DNA of 64,000 nucleotides, taken from positions 5,828,001 to 5,892,000 of the forward strand of contig NZ_JBPJAQ010000001.1 in NCBI RefSeq assembly GCF_051172195.1, in the 5' to 3' direction. The position numbers and the translations under genes are program-made. This stretch comes from Paludibaculum fermentans_A. Lineage in GTDB: Bacteria; Acidobacteriota; Terriglobia; Bryobacterales; Bryobacteraceae. Under the pieces are notes generated by a model that was not told the DNA's origin, made no database searches, and was given only the letters and a program-made list of their open reading frames with translations. Within the stretch, counting starts at the first letter, position 1. Each line of letters starts with the position of its first letter. Shown piece after piece: positions 44,567-54,700 of the stretch.

Positions 44567-44608
44567 GGAACGGGTGGCGGTCCCAAGGATGGAGGCGCTA
44601 CCTGTTCC
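44567..44608 (+). ncRNA. Stable hairpin between ilvN and ilvC
   Basis: GGAACGGGTGGCG (44567-44579) pairs with CGCTACCTGTTCC (44596-44608) through 13 continuous pairs, two of them G-U, closing a 16-base loop. There is no U-run after it, so it is not a typical terminator. It could set relative expression by processing or stabilisation, or control ilvC translation. No known RNA family is recognised. Confidence 0.5.
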
Positions 44609-44671
44609 ACCTGCGCGGGACGTAGCCCGAGTTCCCTGGTTTTGAATTCGAAAGGAATCTGAGTATTCGTT

Positions 44672-45679
44672 ATGGCAAATCGTTTTTATGAGAAGGACGG
44701 CTCGCTCGCTCCGCTCGCGGGCAAGACAGTGGCCATCGTCGGCTACGGCTCGCAGGGCCATGCGCACGCGCTGAACCTGCGCGATTCGGGCGTGAACGTG
44801 ATTGTGGGCCTGCCGCCCACGTCGAAGTCGAAAGCGAAAGCGGAATCCGCCGGTCTCACCGTGGTGACCCCGGCCGAAGCCGGCGCGCAGGCCGACGTCA
44901 TCATGGTTCTCGTGCCGGATCACATCCAGGCCGACCTCTACAACAACGACCTGGCGCCGTCGATGAAGCCCGGCAAGACGCTGATGTTCGCCCACGGCTT
45001 CAATATTCACTTCGGCTTCATCACGCCTCCGGCCGGCGTCGATGTTTCGATGATCGCGCCCAAGGCCCCCGGCCACCGCGTGCGCGAAGTCTTCACGGAA
45101 GGCCAGGGTGTTCCGGCGCTGATCGCTGTCGCGCAGGATGCCTCCGGCAAGGCCCACGAGAACGCTCTGGCGTATGCCCTGGCGCTGGGCTCGCTCAAGG
45201 CCGGTGTCATCGAGACCACCTTCAAGGAAGAGACCGAGTCGGACCTCTTCGGCGAACAGGCCGTGTTGTGCGGCGGCGCCTCGGAACTGATCCGCGCCGG
45301 TTTCGAAACCCTGGTGGAAGCCGGCTATGCCCCGGAAATCGCCTACTTCGAGTGCCTGCACGAGCTCAAGCTGATTGTCGACCTCATCTATGAAGGCGGC
45401 CTCAGCTACATGCGCTACTCCGTCTCCGATACGGCTGAGTACGGCGACTACACCCGCGGACCGCGCATCATCAACGACCAGACCCGCGCCGAAATGCGCA
45501 AAATCCTCTCTGAGATCCAGTCCGGCGAATTCGCCAAGGCCTGGATGGCGGAGAACAAGAGCGGCCGTTCCGGCTTCCTGGCCATGCGGGAAGGCGCGCG
45601 CAAGCAGCGTATCGAAACCGTCGGCGCCGAGTTGCGCGACATGATGACCTTCCTCAAGAAGAAGAAGGTAGAAGAGTAA
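44672..45679 (+). CDS. ilvC: Ketol-acid reductoisomerase
   Basis: A 335-residue enzyme that isomerises and reduces acetolactate or acetohydroxybutyrate using NADPH and magnesium. The nucleotide-binding stretch is VAIVGYGSQGHAHALNLRDSG, followed by VGLPPTSKSKAKAE, whose serines and lysines are consistent with NADPH. The class I knotted domain has VLCGGASELIRAGFETLVEAG and FECLHELKLIVDLIYEGGL, with the metal-binding acids. It lies 122 bases after ilvN and six bases before cimA. Confidence 0.96.
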   Translation: MANRFYEKDGSLAPLAGKTVAIVGYGSQGHAHALNLRDSGVNVIVGLPPTSKSKAKAESAGLTVVTPAEAGAQADVIMVLVPDHIQADLYNNDLAPSMKPGKTLMFAHGFNIHFGFITPPAGVDVSMIAPKAPGHRVREVFTEGQGVPALIAVAQDASGKAHENALAYALALGSLKAGVIETTFKEETESDLFGEQAVLCGGASELIRAGFETLVEAGYAPEIAYFECLHELKLIVDLIYEGGLSYMRYSVSDTAEYGDYTRGPRIINDQTRAEMRKILSEIQSGEFAKAWMAENKSGRSGFLAMREGARKQRIETVGAELRDMMTFLKKKKVEE

Positions 45680-45685
45680 ACTGCA

Positions 45686-47296
45686 ATGCGTATCTGGACA
45701 TTTGACACCACCCTCCGTGACGGCACGCAAGGCGAAGCCGTGTCTTTCTCAGTGGAAGACAAGCTGCTCATTACCCAGAAGCTCGACGAACTGGGTATCG
45801 ACTACATTGAGGGCGGCTGGCCGATGTCCAACCCCAAGGACAAGGAGTTCTTCCTGAAGGCGCGTGGGCTGAAGCTGAAACATGCCAAGCTCACCGCCTT
45901 CGGGGCGACCCGGTTTGCCCGCAATCCGGTGGAGAAAGACTCCAACGTCCTGGCGCTGCTGGAGGCGGAAACGCCTGTCATCAGCATCTTTGGCAAGACC
46001 TGGGATATCCACGCCACGCGCGTGCTGGGCATCTCGCTGGAAGAGAACCTCACGCTGATCGCCGACACGGTGCGGTTCCTCAAGGACCATGGCCGCGAGG
46101 TGGTGTATGACGCGGAGCACTTCTTCGACGGCTATCAGGCGAATCCGGACTACGCCCTCAGCACGCTGGAAGCGGCTAAGGAAGCGGGTGCGGACGTACT
46201 TTGCCTGTGCGATACCAATGGCGGCACGCTGACGCACCGCCTGGCCGAGATCGTCACCATCGTGCGCGAGCGCTTTGACGGTGTGCTGGGCATTCACTGC
46301 CACAACGACTGCGACCTGGCGGTGGGCAACACCATGGCCGCCGTGGAGCAGGGCGTGACGCATGTCCAGGGCTGCATGAATGGCTATGGGGAACGCTGCG
46401 GCAACGCGAATCTGGCCAGTGTGATCGCCAACCTGGAAGCGAAGCTGGGTCATTCCACCATCGGTCCGGAGAAGCTCACCTCGCTCACCTCCGTGGCGCA
46501 CTACATTGCGGAACTGGCCAACCTGCCGGTACCGGCCGGCCAGCCGTTTGTCGGCCGCAGCGCGTTTGCGCATAAGGGCGGCGTGCATGTCAGCGCCGTG
46601 TTGAAAGATTCCATCACCTACGAACACATCCGTCCGTCCGTGGTGGGCAACCGGCAGCGTGTACTGCTGAGCGATCTCAGCGGCCGCGGCAACATCCTCT
46701 ACAAGCTGCAGCAGTACGGCCTCGGCGACCGTCTGAAAGACGATGCCAAGCGCGAGCTGCTCGACCGCATGAAGACGATGGAGTATCTCGGCTACGAACT
46801 GGAAGCGGCCGAAGGGACCTTCGAGCTGCTGGTGCGCGAGGCATTGCAGCCGGGCCTGCACTTCTTCGAAGTGGTCAGCTTCGAAGTGGGTACGCGCATG
46901 ATCGGCAGCCGGCCTTCCGAGACCACCGCCACGATTATTCTGCGGATCAATGAGGCCATCCACTCCGCGACGGCTTCGGGCGAAGGCCCGATGAACGCTC
47001 TCGACCTCTGTCTGCGGCAGTGCATTTCGGCGACCTATCCGGCGATTGCGAGTGTGCGGCTGACGGATTACAAGGTGCGTGTGATCTCGACGGAGAAGGG
47101 TACGGCGTCGAAGGTGCGCGTGCTCGTCGAATGGTCCGATCACCGCCGTTCCTGGGCCACTGTCGGCGTCAGTGACAACGTTTTGGAAGCGTCCTGGAAT
47201 GCGCTGGTGGACGCCATCCGGTTGGAGTTGATGCGGCTGGCGGACAAGGATGAGTCGATCGAAAAGGCCGTCGAAGACTACTGCTGGGGCGTGTAG
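45686..47296 (+). CDS. cimA: (R)-citramalate synthase
   Basis: A 536-residue enzyme that condenses pyruvate with acetyl-CoA to give citramalate, the start of a threonine-independent isoleucine route. The HMGL-like barrel starts with DTTLRDGTQGEAVSFSVEDK and continues YIEGGWPMSNPKDKEFF, the combination that separates this group from isopropylmalate synthase. It is followed by HCHNDCDLAVGNTMAAVEQG. The C-terminal LeuA-type regulatory domain is complete. It is the last gene of the ilv operon and is followed by a terminator. Homocitrate-type function is a less likely alternative. Confidence 0.9.
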   Translation: MRIWTFDTTLRDGTQGEAVSFSVEDKLLITQKLDELGIDYIEGGWPMSNPKDKEFFLKARGLKLKHAKLTAFGATRFARNPVEKDSNVLALLEAETPVISIFGKTWDIHATRVLGISLEENLTLIADTVRFLKDHGREVVYDAEHFFDGYQANPDYALSTLEAAKEAGADVLCLCDTNGGTLTHRLAEIVTIVRERFDGVLGIHCHNDCDLAVGNTMAAVEQGVTHVQGCMNGYGERCGNANLASVIANLEAKLGHSTIGPEKLTSLTSVAHYIAELANLPVPAGQPFVGRSAFAHKGGVHVSAVLKDSITYEHIRPSVVGNRQRVLLSDLSGRGNILYKLQQYGLGDRLKDDAKRELLDRMKTMEYLGYELEAAEGTFELLVREALQPGLHFFEVVSFEVGTRMIGSRPSETTATIILRINEAIHSATASGEGPMNALDLCLRQCISATYPAIASVRLTDYKVRVISTEKGTASKVRVLVEWSDHRRSWATVGVSDNVLEASWNALVDAIRLELMRLADKDESIEKAVEDYCWGV

Positions 47297-47322
47297 CGTA
47301 CAGTCACTTTTGTGAGAGGAAC

Positions 47323-47353
47323 GGGGCTGCCTGCCGGAGCGGGCGGCCCCTTT
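47323..47353 (+). terminator. Terminator of the ilv operon
   Basis: GGGGCTGCCTGC (47323-47334) and GCGGGCGGCCCC (47339-47350) form a 12-pair stem with two G-U pairs and a 4-base loop, followed by TTTC. It lies 26 bases after the cimA stop. The U-run is short. Confidence 0.7.
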
Positions 47354-47378
47354 CACTTGGAATGCGAGAATAGTTCCA

Positions 47379-47750
47379 ATGCAGCGGATCCCCAAGGAAA
47401 AGATCGTCCGGGCGTTGATGAAGGAGATCCAGAAGCCCAATGAGGCTCGGGATTCCGCCATTATTCGCGTGATCCGGTCGATCCCCAAAGGCAAAGTCGC
47501 CACCTATTCGCAGATCGCGGGGGCCGCCGGCTATCCCATGTACCACCGCCTGGTGGCGCGCATTCTGCGGCACTCGGGCGGGCGCCTGCCGTGGCAGCGG
47601 GTCGTCGGCGCCGGCGGCGAGATCAAGCTGCACCTGGATGCCGCGCTGGAGCAGCGCATGCGGCTGGAGATGGAAGGCGTCACGTTTCGAGGCCGTCGCG
47701 TGAACATGGAGAAACACCAGCACATGTTCAAGATGTGGGAAGAGGAGTAA
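47379..47750 (+). CDS. atl: Alkyltransferase-like protein (ATL)
   Basis: A 123-residue DNA-binding protein related to the C-terminal domain of O6-alkylguanine-DNA alkyltransferase. The PCHR motif of the active enzymes reads LPWQRVVGAGG, with Trp72 in place of the alkyl-accepting cysteine, as in ATL proteins that flag O6-alkylguanine for nucleotide excision repair. KVATYSQIAGAAGYP matches the helix-turn-helix. It faces the hydrogenase cluster tail-to-tail, with 20 bases between them. Confidence 0.88.
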   Translation: MQRIPKEKIVRALMKEIQKPNEARDSAIIRVIRSIPKGKVATYSQIAGAAGYPMYHRLVARILRHSGGRLPWQRVVGAGGEIKLHLDAALEQRMRLEMEGVTFRGRRVNMEKHQHMFKMWEEE

Positions 47751-47770
47751 ACCGGGCCAGGGCTCTCCGG

Positions 47771-48289
47771 TTATCGCTGCCACCAGAGTTCCGGTGGTTG
47801 CGGAGCAGCGCGCCGGACCAGCGCGATGCCCAACCCACTGATCACGGCTGCAACCTCATCGAGGATTGTCTCCAGGTGCGCGGAAATCTCCGGCGACATG
47901 GGCTCCCCCAGTTGGCACGAGCCCGCGGCTACGCCAATCAGGATCAGCCGCCGGGGCGGCACGCCATGCAGTCGCGAGAGCTGCAACGACTCGTGCCAAT
48001 CCGGTGCATGCAGATCGTGCCGCGGGAACTCGCGCGCGGCTGGCAATCCGGCTGGGTCCACTACCTTTACCGTCCCTGGCGCCGAAGCCGGGTCCTCGCT
48101 CGCATCCACCAGAATCACGGTGTCGCGGTTGGCCAGGTGCTGGGCGAGGTCGATCCCCGGTGTGCCGAAATCCTTCAACTCCACCTCGGGGGGAAACTCA
48201 TAAAAGGCTCTCAAATAGTAGATCAGCGTGGGGCCAATTGCATCGTCGCCCATCAGGACATTGCCCAGGCCGGCAATCAGGGTTGTCAC
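47771..48289 (-). CDS. Hydrogenase maturation protease
   Basis: A 172-residue endopeptidase that removes the C-terminal extension of a [NiFe]-hydrogenase large subunit after nickel insertion. The GTG start (48289) overlaps the hypB stop. The HycI/HybD-type opening is LIAGLGNVLMGDDAIGP, with DTVILVDASEDP as the second conserved acid region and RHDLHAPDW carrying the histidine. It is slightly longer than HybD because of a Leu- and Pro-rich C-terminus. The cluster contains no hydrogenase structural gene. Confidence 0.87.
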   Translation of the reverse strand: MTTLIAGLGNVLMGDDAIGPTLIYYLRAFYEFPPEVELKDFGTPGIDLAQHLANRDTVILVDASEDPASAPGTVKVVDPAGLPAAREFPRHDLHAPDWHESLQLSRLHGVPPRRLILIGVAAGSCQLGEPMSPEISAHLETILDEVAAVISGLGIALVRRAAPQPPELWWQR

Positions 48290-48942
48290 GCCAGGCGGCT
48301 CCGCAGCCAGTCGAACCAGGCTTCCAGCCCCTCGCCGGTCCGGCAGGAAACAGGGAAGGTGACCAGCCCCGGATTCAGAGTCTCCACGCCGCGCCGGAAG
48401 TAGTCCATGCGGAAGTCGACGTAGGGCAGGAGATCGATCTTGTTGATCACCAGCACGTCGACGCCGGAGTACATCTTTGGGTACTTGTAGGGCTTGTCGT
48501 CGCCCTCCGGAATCGACGCGATCAGTACGCTGCAATGCGCGCCCAGTTGCCAGGCCGAGGGACAGACAAGGTTGCCCACGTTCTCAATCAGCAGCAGCCG
48601 GATCTGCTCCAGCGGCAGCAGGGCCAGCGCGTCGCGCACCATTGCGGCCTCGAGATGGCACTTGCCCCCCGTGTTGATGTGGATGGAGAGGGCGCCGGCG
48701 CGTTGGCTGCGCTCCGCGTCAAAGGCCGCTTCGGACGTGTCGCCATTCACCATGCCCACGGGATGCGTGGCCTTCAGCGCGGCCGTGGTGCGCTCCACCA
48801 GCGAGGTCTTGCCGGCTCCGGGAGAGGCCATCAGGTTTAGAGAGAAGATGCCGCGCGCGTCCAACTGGGCGCGGGTGGCGGCGGCCACCGAATCGTTTGC
48901 CGAAAGGACCTTCTCGACAACAGGAATACGGACGGGGTTCAT
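48286..48942 (-). CDS. hypB: Hydrogenase nickel incorporation GTPase HypB
   Basis: A 218-residue GTPase that helps deliver nickel to [NiFe]-hydrogenase. The P-loop is ASPGAGKTSL (about 39-48). Switch and metal regions include NGDTSEAAFDAERSQR, INTGGKCHLEAAMV with the invariant Cys/His pair, and VINKIDLLPYVDF for guanine recognition. The histidine-rich nickel-storing N-terminus of some HypB proteins is missing. It overlaps hypA by four bases and precedes the protease gene. Confidence 0.95.
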   Translation of the reverse strand: MNPVRIPVVEKVLSANDSVAAATRAQLDARGIFSLNLMASPGAGKTSLVERTTAALKATHPVGMVNGDTSEAAFDAERSQRAGALSIHINTGGKCHLEAAMVRDALALLPLEQIRLLLIENVGNLVCPSAWQLGAHCSVLIASIPEGDDKPYKYPKMYSGVDVLVINKIDLLPYVDFRMDYFRRGVETLNPGLVTFPVSCRTGEGLEAWFDWLRSRLA

Positions 48943-49274
48943 TCGAACACCTCGATGGAATCAACGTAGCAGTCTTTGCCCGTGGCCGGCAGTGCGCTGC
49001 CGGACTGGCAGTGCGGGCAGATGAAATCGCGAGTGCGGACTGGAAACTGCTTGCCGCAGTCGAGGCACAGCAGCTCGCCCGGTTCTCGTGCAAACTGCAG
49101 CGCCGCCTCTTCCGCCAGTGTCCCCCGGGTCAGCTCCTGCCAGAAAAGCTGGATCGATTCGTCGACGTAGGACGACAGTTCGCCAATGACGAGGTGGACC
49201 GAGACGACGCGGCGGCCGGCGGCGTGGCGCAGGGCGATCTCCAGGATCGACTCTGTGATCGATAGCTCATGCAT
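48939..49274 (-). CDS. hypA: Hydrogenase nickel chaperone HypA
   Basis: A 111-residue nickel-binding chaperone. It begins MHELSITESIL, with His2 as nickel ligand. The structural zinc site is formed by Cys70, Cys73, Cys86 and Cys89 (CLDC and CPHC). The gene overlaps hypC by eight bases and hypB by four. It passes nickel to the hydrogenase large subunit together with HypB. Confidence 0.95.
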   Translation of the reverse strand: MHELSITESILEIALRHAAGRRVVSVHLVIGELSSYVDESIQLFWQELTRGTLAEEAALQFAREPGELLCLDCGKQFPVRTRDFICPHCQSGSALPATGKDCYVDSIEVFE

Positions 49275-49533
49275 TGGCGGCGCCCGGCTGGCCGGTTTCC
49301 TCGTCGAGTTCGCCCATCTCGCGTAGTAGCTGCAAGGTCCGGTCCGCCTCCGCTTCATCGATGGTCTGGATGGCGAAGCCGGCATGGACGAGCACATAGT
49401 CGCCGCTGCGGGCTTCGGGCACATAGGCGAGCGACACCTCCTTGACGATGCCGTCAAACGAGACGCGGGCCATGCGGGTGATCTCATCGTCACCCTGCAG
49501 ATTGAGGATCTGGCCGGGTATGGCTAAGCACAT
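49267..49533 (-). CDS. hypC: Hydrogenase maturation chaperone HypC
   Basis: An 88-residue chaperone that starts MCLAIPGQIL, with the invariant Cys2 that binds the large subunit and the Fe(CN)2CO carrier. Later family positions include VSFDGIVKEVSLAYVPEA and GDYVLVHAGFAIQTIDEAEA. It lies between hypF and hypA and overlaps both. HypC normally works with HypD, whose gene is not in this window. Confidence 0.95.
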   Translation of the reverse strand: MCLAIPGQILNLQGDDEITRMARVSFDGIVKEVSLAYVPEARSGDYVLVHAGFAIQTIDEAEADRTLQLLREMGELDEETGQPGAANA

Positions 49534-51716
49534 GGGGAAGGCTCCTGGCGGCGCAGGGCGGCCGCGAGAATCTGGCCGGCGGCGATGGCGCCGTCGTTGG
49601 GGGGGATGGCCTGATGGGTGAAGACACGGAAGCCCGCGTCGCGCAGCCGGGCGGTGGCCAGTTCCGTGAGGATTGCATTCTGAAAGCAACCGCCGGTGAG
49701 CAAAACCTGTTCGATGCCCACCTGTTGGGCCTGGTGCAGGATCAAGGCGGCGAGCGCATGGTGGAAACAGGCGGCGCGGGCCGGCACCGGGTGGGCCGGG
49801 TTGGCCAGTATCTCGAACAGCGGCTGCCAGTCAGTGGAGGCCGGCGGCAGGGGGCAAGGCTCTGCACGGCGGGCGGCGAATTCCAGCAGCATGGCGGCCT
49901 CGCCCTCGAAGGTGGAAACCGAGCACAGGCCGAGTAGTGTGGCCGCGGCGTCGAACAGCCTGCCAGCGCTGGTGGTGACTGGGCTGTTCAAGCCGGTGAC
50001 CAGCATCTGTTGGAGTACATCGAACTGATTCGGCTGGAACCACTGCTTCGCCAGGCCGGCCCGCCCGAATTCATGGAGGACACCCAGCAGGGACCGTCGC
50101 GGCTCACGGACGGCCTGCTCTCCTCCCGGCAGTCGGAAGGGCCGCAGGTGTGCCGCGCGCGTGAAGCGGTTGTCCTGAAAGACGAGGAACTCGCCGCCCC
50201 AGATCGTCTTGTCGGGACCGAAGCCGGTGCCATCCCAGGCTACTCCGAGCAAGGGGCCCTCGATGCGGTGTTCCAAGACCCCGGCCAGTACATGCGCCTC
50301 GTGATGCTGCACCGGCTCCACCGGCAGTCCCAGCCGTTGCGCCGCCTGCGTCGACCCATACTCCGGATGCAGGTCGCAGGCCACCAATTGCGGCTCGAGC
50401 TGATATGTGCGGCGCAGGTCTTCCAGCGTACGCGCGTGGTTCTCCAGCGCCGGCACCGTTTCCAGGTCGCCCAGGTGTTGGCTGAGGAACACCAGGTTGG
50501 CCCGCGAGAAGGCCACCGTGTTCTTCATGTGCGCCCCTGTCGCCACCATGTCCGGCAGTGGGAACGCGGCCTGAAAAGGCAGCGGCGCATACCCCCGGGC
50601 GCGGCGCAGCAGGACAGGCTGCCCATCAATGAAGCGAACAATAGAATCGTCCACAGGCCGCACAATGGGCCGGTCGTGCACCAGAAACACGTCGGCAATG
50701 CCCTCCAGCCGCTGCAGCGCTTCCTGTTCCTCAATGCAGATCGGCTCGTCGGTAAGATTGCCGCTGGTGGCCACCATGGGACCCTGGAACTCATCCAGCA
50801 GCAGGGCGTGCAGCGGAGAATAAGGGCTCATCAACCCCAGGTAGGGATTGCCCGGCGCGATCTCCTCCGGCAGCAGCCCACGATGCTCGATCAGGACAAT
50901 GGGCGCCTGCGGTGAACGCAGCAACCGGTCCGCCTCGGGCCGCACATGCCACGCGGCCGTCATGACGGCAAAGGGCTTGGTAGGGCGGTGCTTGCGATCG
51001 CGCAACAAGCGAATCGCCGCCGCGTCCCTGGCATTGCAGCACAGATGGAAGCCGCCGATGCCCTTGATCGCAACGATCCGCCCGTCCCGCAAGGCTTGCA
51101 CCGCGCCCAGCAGCGCCTCCTGCCGGCTGGCCAGCACCTTGCCCTCGGCCGACCATAGCGCCAGTTGCGGACCGCAGGCCGGGCAGCAGTTCGTCTGCGC
51201 GTGAAAACGGCGGTCGCGCGGATCCCGATACTCGGCGTCGCACTCCGCGCATAGGGGAAACCGGCGCATGGAGGTCAGTGGGCGATCGTAGGGAATGCCT
51301 TCGACGATGGAGTACCTTGGCCCGCAATGCGTGCAGGTGGTGAACGGGTAGCCATGGCGTCGGTTCGCTGCATCCCGGATGTCAGCCAGGCAGGCCGGGC
51401 AGATGGCGAGGTCGGGCAGCAGGAAGGCGCCCGGTTCTCCTGACGCATCGCTGTGATCGACGCGGAAAGGGGTGATGCCCCGGTCGGGGATCTCTTCTGT
51501 GTGGAAGGAGTGGACGACGGCATTCGGCGGCGGTGCATCCCGCAGCTTCTGTTCCAGCCAGCGGGCGACGCGCGGCGGCCCCTCCGCCTCGATCAGCACC
51601 CCTTCGATGGAATTCTGAACGAAGCCACCCAGGCCCGCCGATGAGGCAAGACGATAGACGTGAGGACGAAAGCCGACGCCTTGGACGGCTCCGGTAATAC
51701 GGATGCGCAGACGCAT
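49524..51716 (-). CDS. hypF: Carbamoyltransferase HypF
   Basis: A 730-residue enzyme that makes the cyanide ligands of [NiFe]-hydrogenase from carbamoyl phosphate. It has an acylphosphatase-like domain (about 1-90, TGAVQGVGFRPHVYRLA), zinc-finger motifs (CPACLAD, CTHCGP, CAECD, CPACGP), a YrdC-like domain with IVAIKGIGGFHLCC, and a C-terminal Kae1-like transferase with VQHHEAHVLAGVLEH and GVAWDGTGFGPD. GGAG lies 11 bases before ATG 51716. It starts the cluster hypF-hypC-hypA-hypB-protease. HypE, its usual partner, is not present here. Confidence 0.95.
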   Translation of the reverse strand: MRLRIRITGAVQGVGFRPHVYRLASSAGLGGFVQNSIEGVLIEAEGPPRVARWLEQKLRDAPPPNAVVHSFHTEEIPDRGITPFRVDHSDASGEPGAFLLPDLAICPACLADIRDAANRRHGYPFTTCTHCGPRYSIVEGIPYDRPLTSMRRFPLCAECDAEYRDPRDRRFHAQTNCCPACGPQLALWSAEGKVLASRQEALLGAVQALRDGRIVAIKGIGGFHLCCNARDAAAIRLLRDRKHRPTKPFAVMTAAWHVRPEADRLLRSPQAPIVLIEHRGLLPEEIAPGNPYLGLMSPYSPLHALLLDEFQGPMVATSGNLTDEPICIEEQEALQRLEGIADVFLVHDRPIVRPVDDSIVRFIDGQPVLLRRARGYAPLPFQAAFPLPDMVATGAHMKNTVAFSRANLVFLSQHLGDLETVPALENHARTLEDLRRTYQLEPQLVACDLHPEYGSTQAAQRLGLPVEPVQHHEAHVLAGVLEHRIEGPLLGVAWDGTGFGPDKTIWGGEFLVFQDNRFTRAAHLRPFRLPGGEQAVREPRRSLLGVLHEFGRAGLAKQWFQPNQFDVLQQMLVTGLNSPVTTSAGRLFDAAATLLGLCSVSTFEGEAAMLLEFAARRAEPCPLPPASTDWQPLFEILANPAHPVPARAACFHHALAALILHQAQQVGIEQVLLTGGCFQNAILTELATARLRDAGFRVFTHQAIPPNDGAIAAGQILAAALRRQEPSPCA

Positions 51717-51752
51717 GAAGAACGCAGCTCCATCATATGCCTGCTGCTGGAA

Positions 51753-54700
51753 TCAGGGTACGGGCAGAGTCAGGGTTCCATGGAAGTTCGCAGACGAGCT
51801 GCGCCCTCCACCCAGCAGGCCGATCGAGATGGATGCCGAGCGGGCGCCGGTGGAGGTGATGTTCCACGAAAGGTTGAGAAGGTCAGGCGGGAACGCGTAA
51901 CTGATACGCGGTGAAGTGTTGGCCGCACTTCCGTCGTTCTGCAGGTACATCGAGGCTCCGGCATAGCCGCGGTCCGACGTGCCCGACGCCTGGCCCGTAA
52001 AGCGGAACTGCTGGCGGTTGCCGCGCTGCCGCCGCAGCTTGGCGCTCAATTGCATGCCGCCCTGCGGCTGGACATCCACTGGATCACTCCCGCTAATGGA
52101 GGCTTCAATCTTGTAGCTGGCTCCTGTTTTGCGCACCTTCATGGAGATCGAACTCTTGCCGGTCGCGAACGAATAGTCGAAGCGCGTCTCGGGCGTCACC
52201 TTGAACTCTCGATACATCTCCACCAGCGTGCGGTAAGTGCCGCCGCGTTCCTCCGCCCGGGTCAGGGTGACTTTCAGCGTCGACACCCCGCGGCCCACCT
52301 CGATCGGGATGCCATACACGCCGCCCTTCACGCCGCGATGCTGCTGCGCGTTCACGTTGGGCGTCAGCTCCACGAAGTGATCAGGGAACGTCGTCAGTTG
52401 CGCGTAGGTGAGGCCGCCGTCCTCTTTCCCCCAGAAGCCGTAGGCGTAGCTCTTGTTCCCTTCGAACAGCGGCTCGATTCGCGTGTCGCGGCCCAGCAGC
52501 GGGTTCCGTCCCAGGCCCTGCGGCTGCACCGTCTTCAGATCGCACTTGTAGACCTGGACCTCGCGGGCCGGTTGGATCAGTCCCAACTGTTTCGACATGC
52601 GTTGGACCTCGTCCCGGCTCTGCTGATACAGCCAGTCCAACCAGATCCTGGCCTGCTCCTTCGCCGCATCCTTGCCTTCCTTACTGGTCTTCTTGTCGCC
52701 GTTGATGATGGAATCCAGTACGAAATTGCGAGCCACCTGCACGATCTGGTCGACAGCCTGCTCCTTCGTCCAGCGCGATTTCAGCAGCGCATAAATGCGC
52801 GTCCCGTCGTTGCGCACCTCGCGGAACGTGCCCACCGGCACCGGGTCCGGGAACGGCCGTGCATTGAATGAGTCGAGGTAAACGGGATAAATGTTGCAGA
52901 AGAACTCAGCCTTGCCGACCAGCCGCCGGATGCGGTTGAAGGCCATGATGTAGGGGTTCTTCGAGAACTTCTCGGCGAACTTACCAATCTCATCGACAAT
53001 GCCGCCCGCCGCATTCCAGGCCTTCACCAACAGGGAATTGGAATCGATCTGGGCGATGCTATAGCACAGCGCGTACTTGGGATCGTCCGTCAGGCAGGGC
53101 CCTCCTTCGCCGGCGGCGCGCACCCGATTCTTCCAGGCCGTGGGTGATTCCTCTTCAGCCGGCGTGAGCTCCGTGATCATCGACATCATCGTCTCCAGAT
53201 CGGCTCGCGTCACCGTCACCGGCTGGGGATTGGGATACTCGGCGGTCGCCGGGAAGGCCGGCAGGACAGCGGATCCGGTAACTGCGATGTCGTCCGCCAT
53301 CTTCTGCAGCACTGCCAGGTCGGGATCGAGGCCGGCGAGCAGGACGTCGATGGCCGGCGCCAGGTCGGGCTGGTCGTGCAACTGCGTCAGTACGTCGCGC
53401 ACGGCCGCCGCTTTGCTGGTGATCCATTGCCGGAAATCGGCCGCCGCATCACCGGCATACGTGGATTTGAGGAAAGTGAAACCCACGGTATTCGTGAGCG
53501 TGTCGTCGTTGAGCCGGGCCGCCACCGAAATGCCGCCCGTATAATCGCCTGTCACTCCCCCCACATCGCGAGGCAGCGGTACTGTGAATACCGGAACACC
53601 GTTCTCCACATTCACTTGTGCCACGGCCGTTGTTCCATTCGGGAAGGTCAGCAGGGCCCCGGTCACGGCATCGGGCGCCGCCAGGTTCTCCATCGTCAGC
53701 GTGACTGTCTGTCCCGGTTTCGCCTCCGCCGGCGAAAGCGCAGCCAGCCGGGGCGCGCCGATCGCGATGTTCAACTGCTGCACCGTCTCGCCGCACACGC
53801 CTGTCGCCGTCAGTTCATACGTCGCCGACTCGGTCAGGTCCACTGCAGCCGTACTTGTCGTTGCAACCGGCCCGAGACCACTGATAGAGACTGTGTCCGC
53901 ATTGAACACACTCCACGAGAGATCATATGAACCCGGGGCGGCCGGATACCCGGCCGAAGAGGTGAAGTGGTCGACATACGGAGCCTCGCATGAGTACTCG
54001 GCCACGCTCTGCGCGGACTGCACCAGTGTGCCGCCGGTGCGGGCGTACGCCGCCAAAGCGCCCTGGGTCGTTTCGATCACCACCGCGGCTCCCTGCGGGA
54101 TGGCCTCGACCTGGAAGAACGCCGCCGCGGCAGCTTCGATCGTGGTGTTCGGTTCCAGCGTCACGCTACCGGCCGCTACGCTTTGACCTGCTGCGTCCAG
54201 CAGCGTCAACGATGCTGTGCCCCCCTCGACATTGGCCGTGAAGCCCAGCGCCGCGGCCGGATCCAGGGCAATCAGCTGTGCCGGATCAGAGCCGGCTGGG
54301 GCCGTCAGCGTCAATGCCTGGTGCCCCGCCGACGCCAGGGTCCGGCTCTGGATCACCACCGGGTAAGAGGCCGAAAGCTGGAGGATGCCGGGTGTGCCCG
54401 CCGCCAGGCCGAAGGTCTCCACGACGATGTCGTCGATCGCCTGGGCGGCTCCGGCGGCGAGGGTCACTTTCGCCGTCGCCAGCGGATCGCCCCCCTCCGG
54501 GGCATAAAACGCCGCTGTGATCACACTGGAGTAATACTCATCCGGGTTGAGGATCCGCACCGACACTCTGCTGCCCGCCTCACGAGCCAGGTAGGTGACG
54601 CGAGGTCCGCCCGTCGGTTCCGGCGTACCCGCCGCCAGCAGCACATCGTTGAGCGCGGAATCGAGGATCTGTAAATAAGCGCTGACGCGGCCCGAGGCAA

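Noticed and set aside
44567..44608. The ilvN-ilvC spacer as a T-box riboswitch
   Set aside because: Only a short stretch resembles the T-box core; no specifier loop or antiterminator pair was found.
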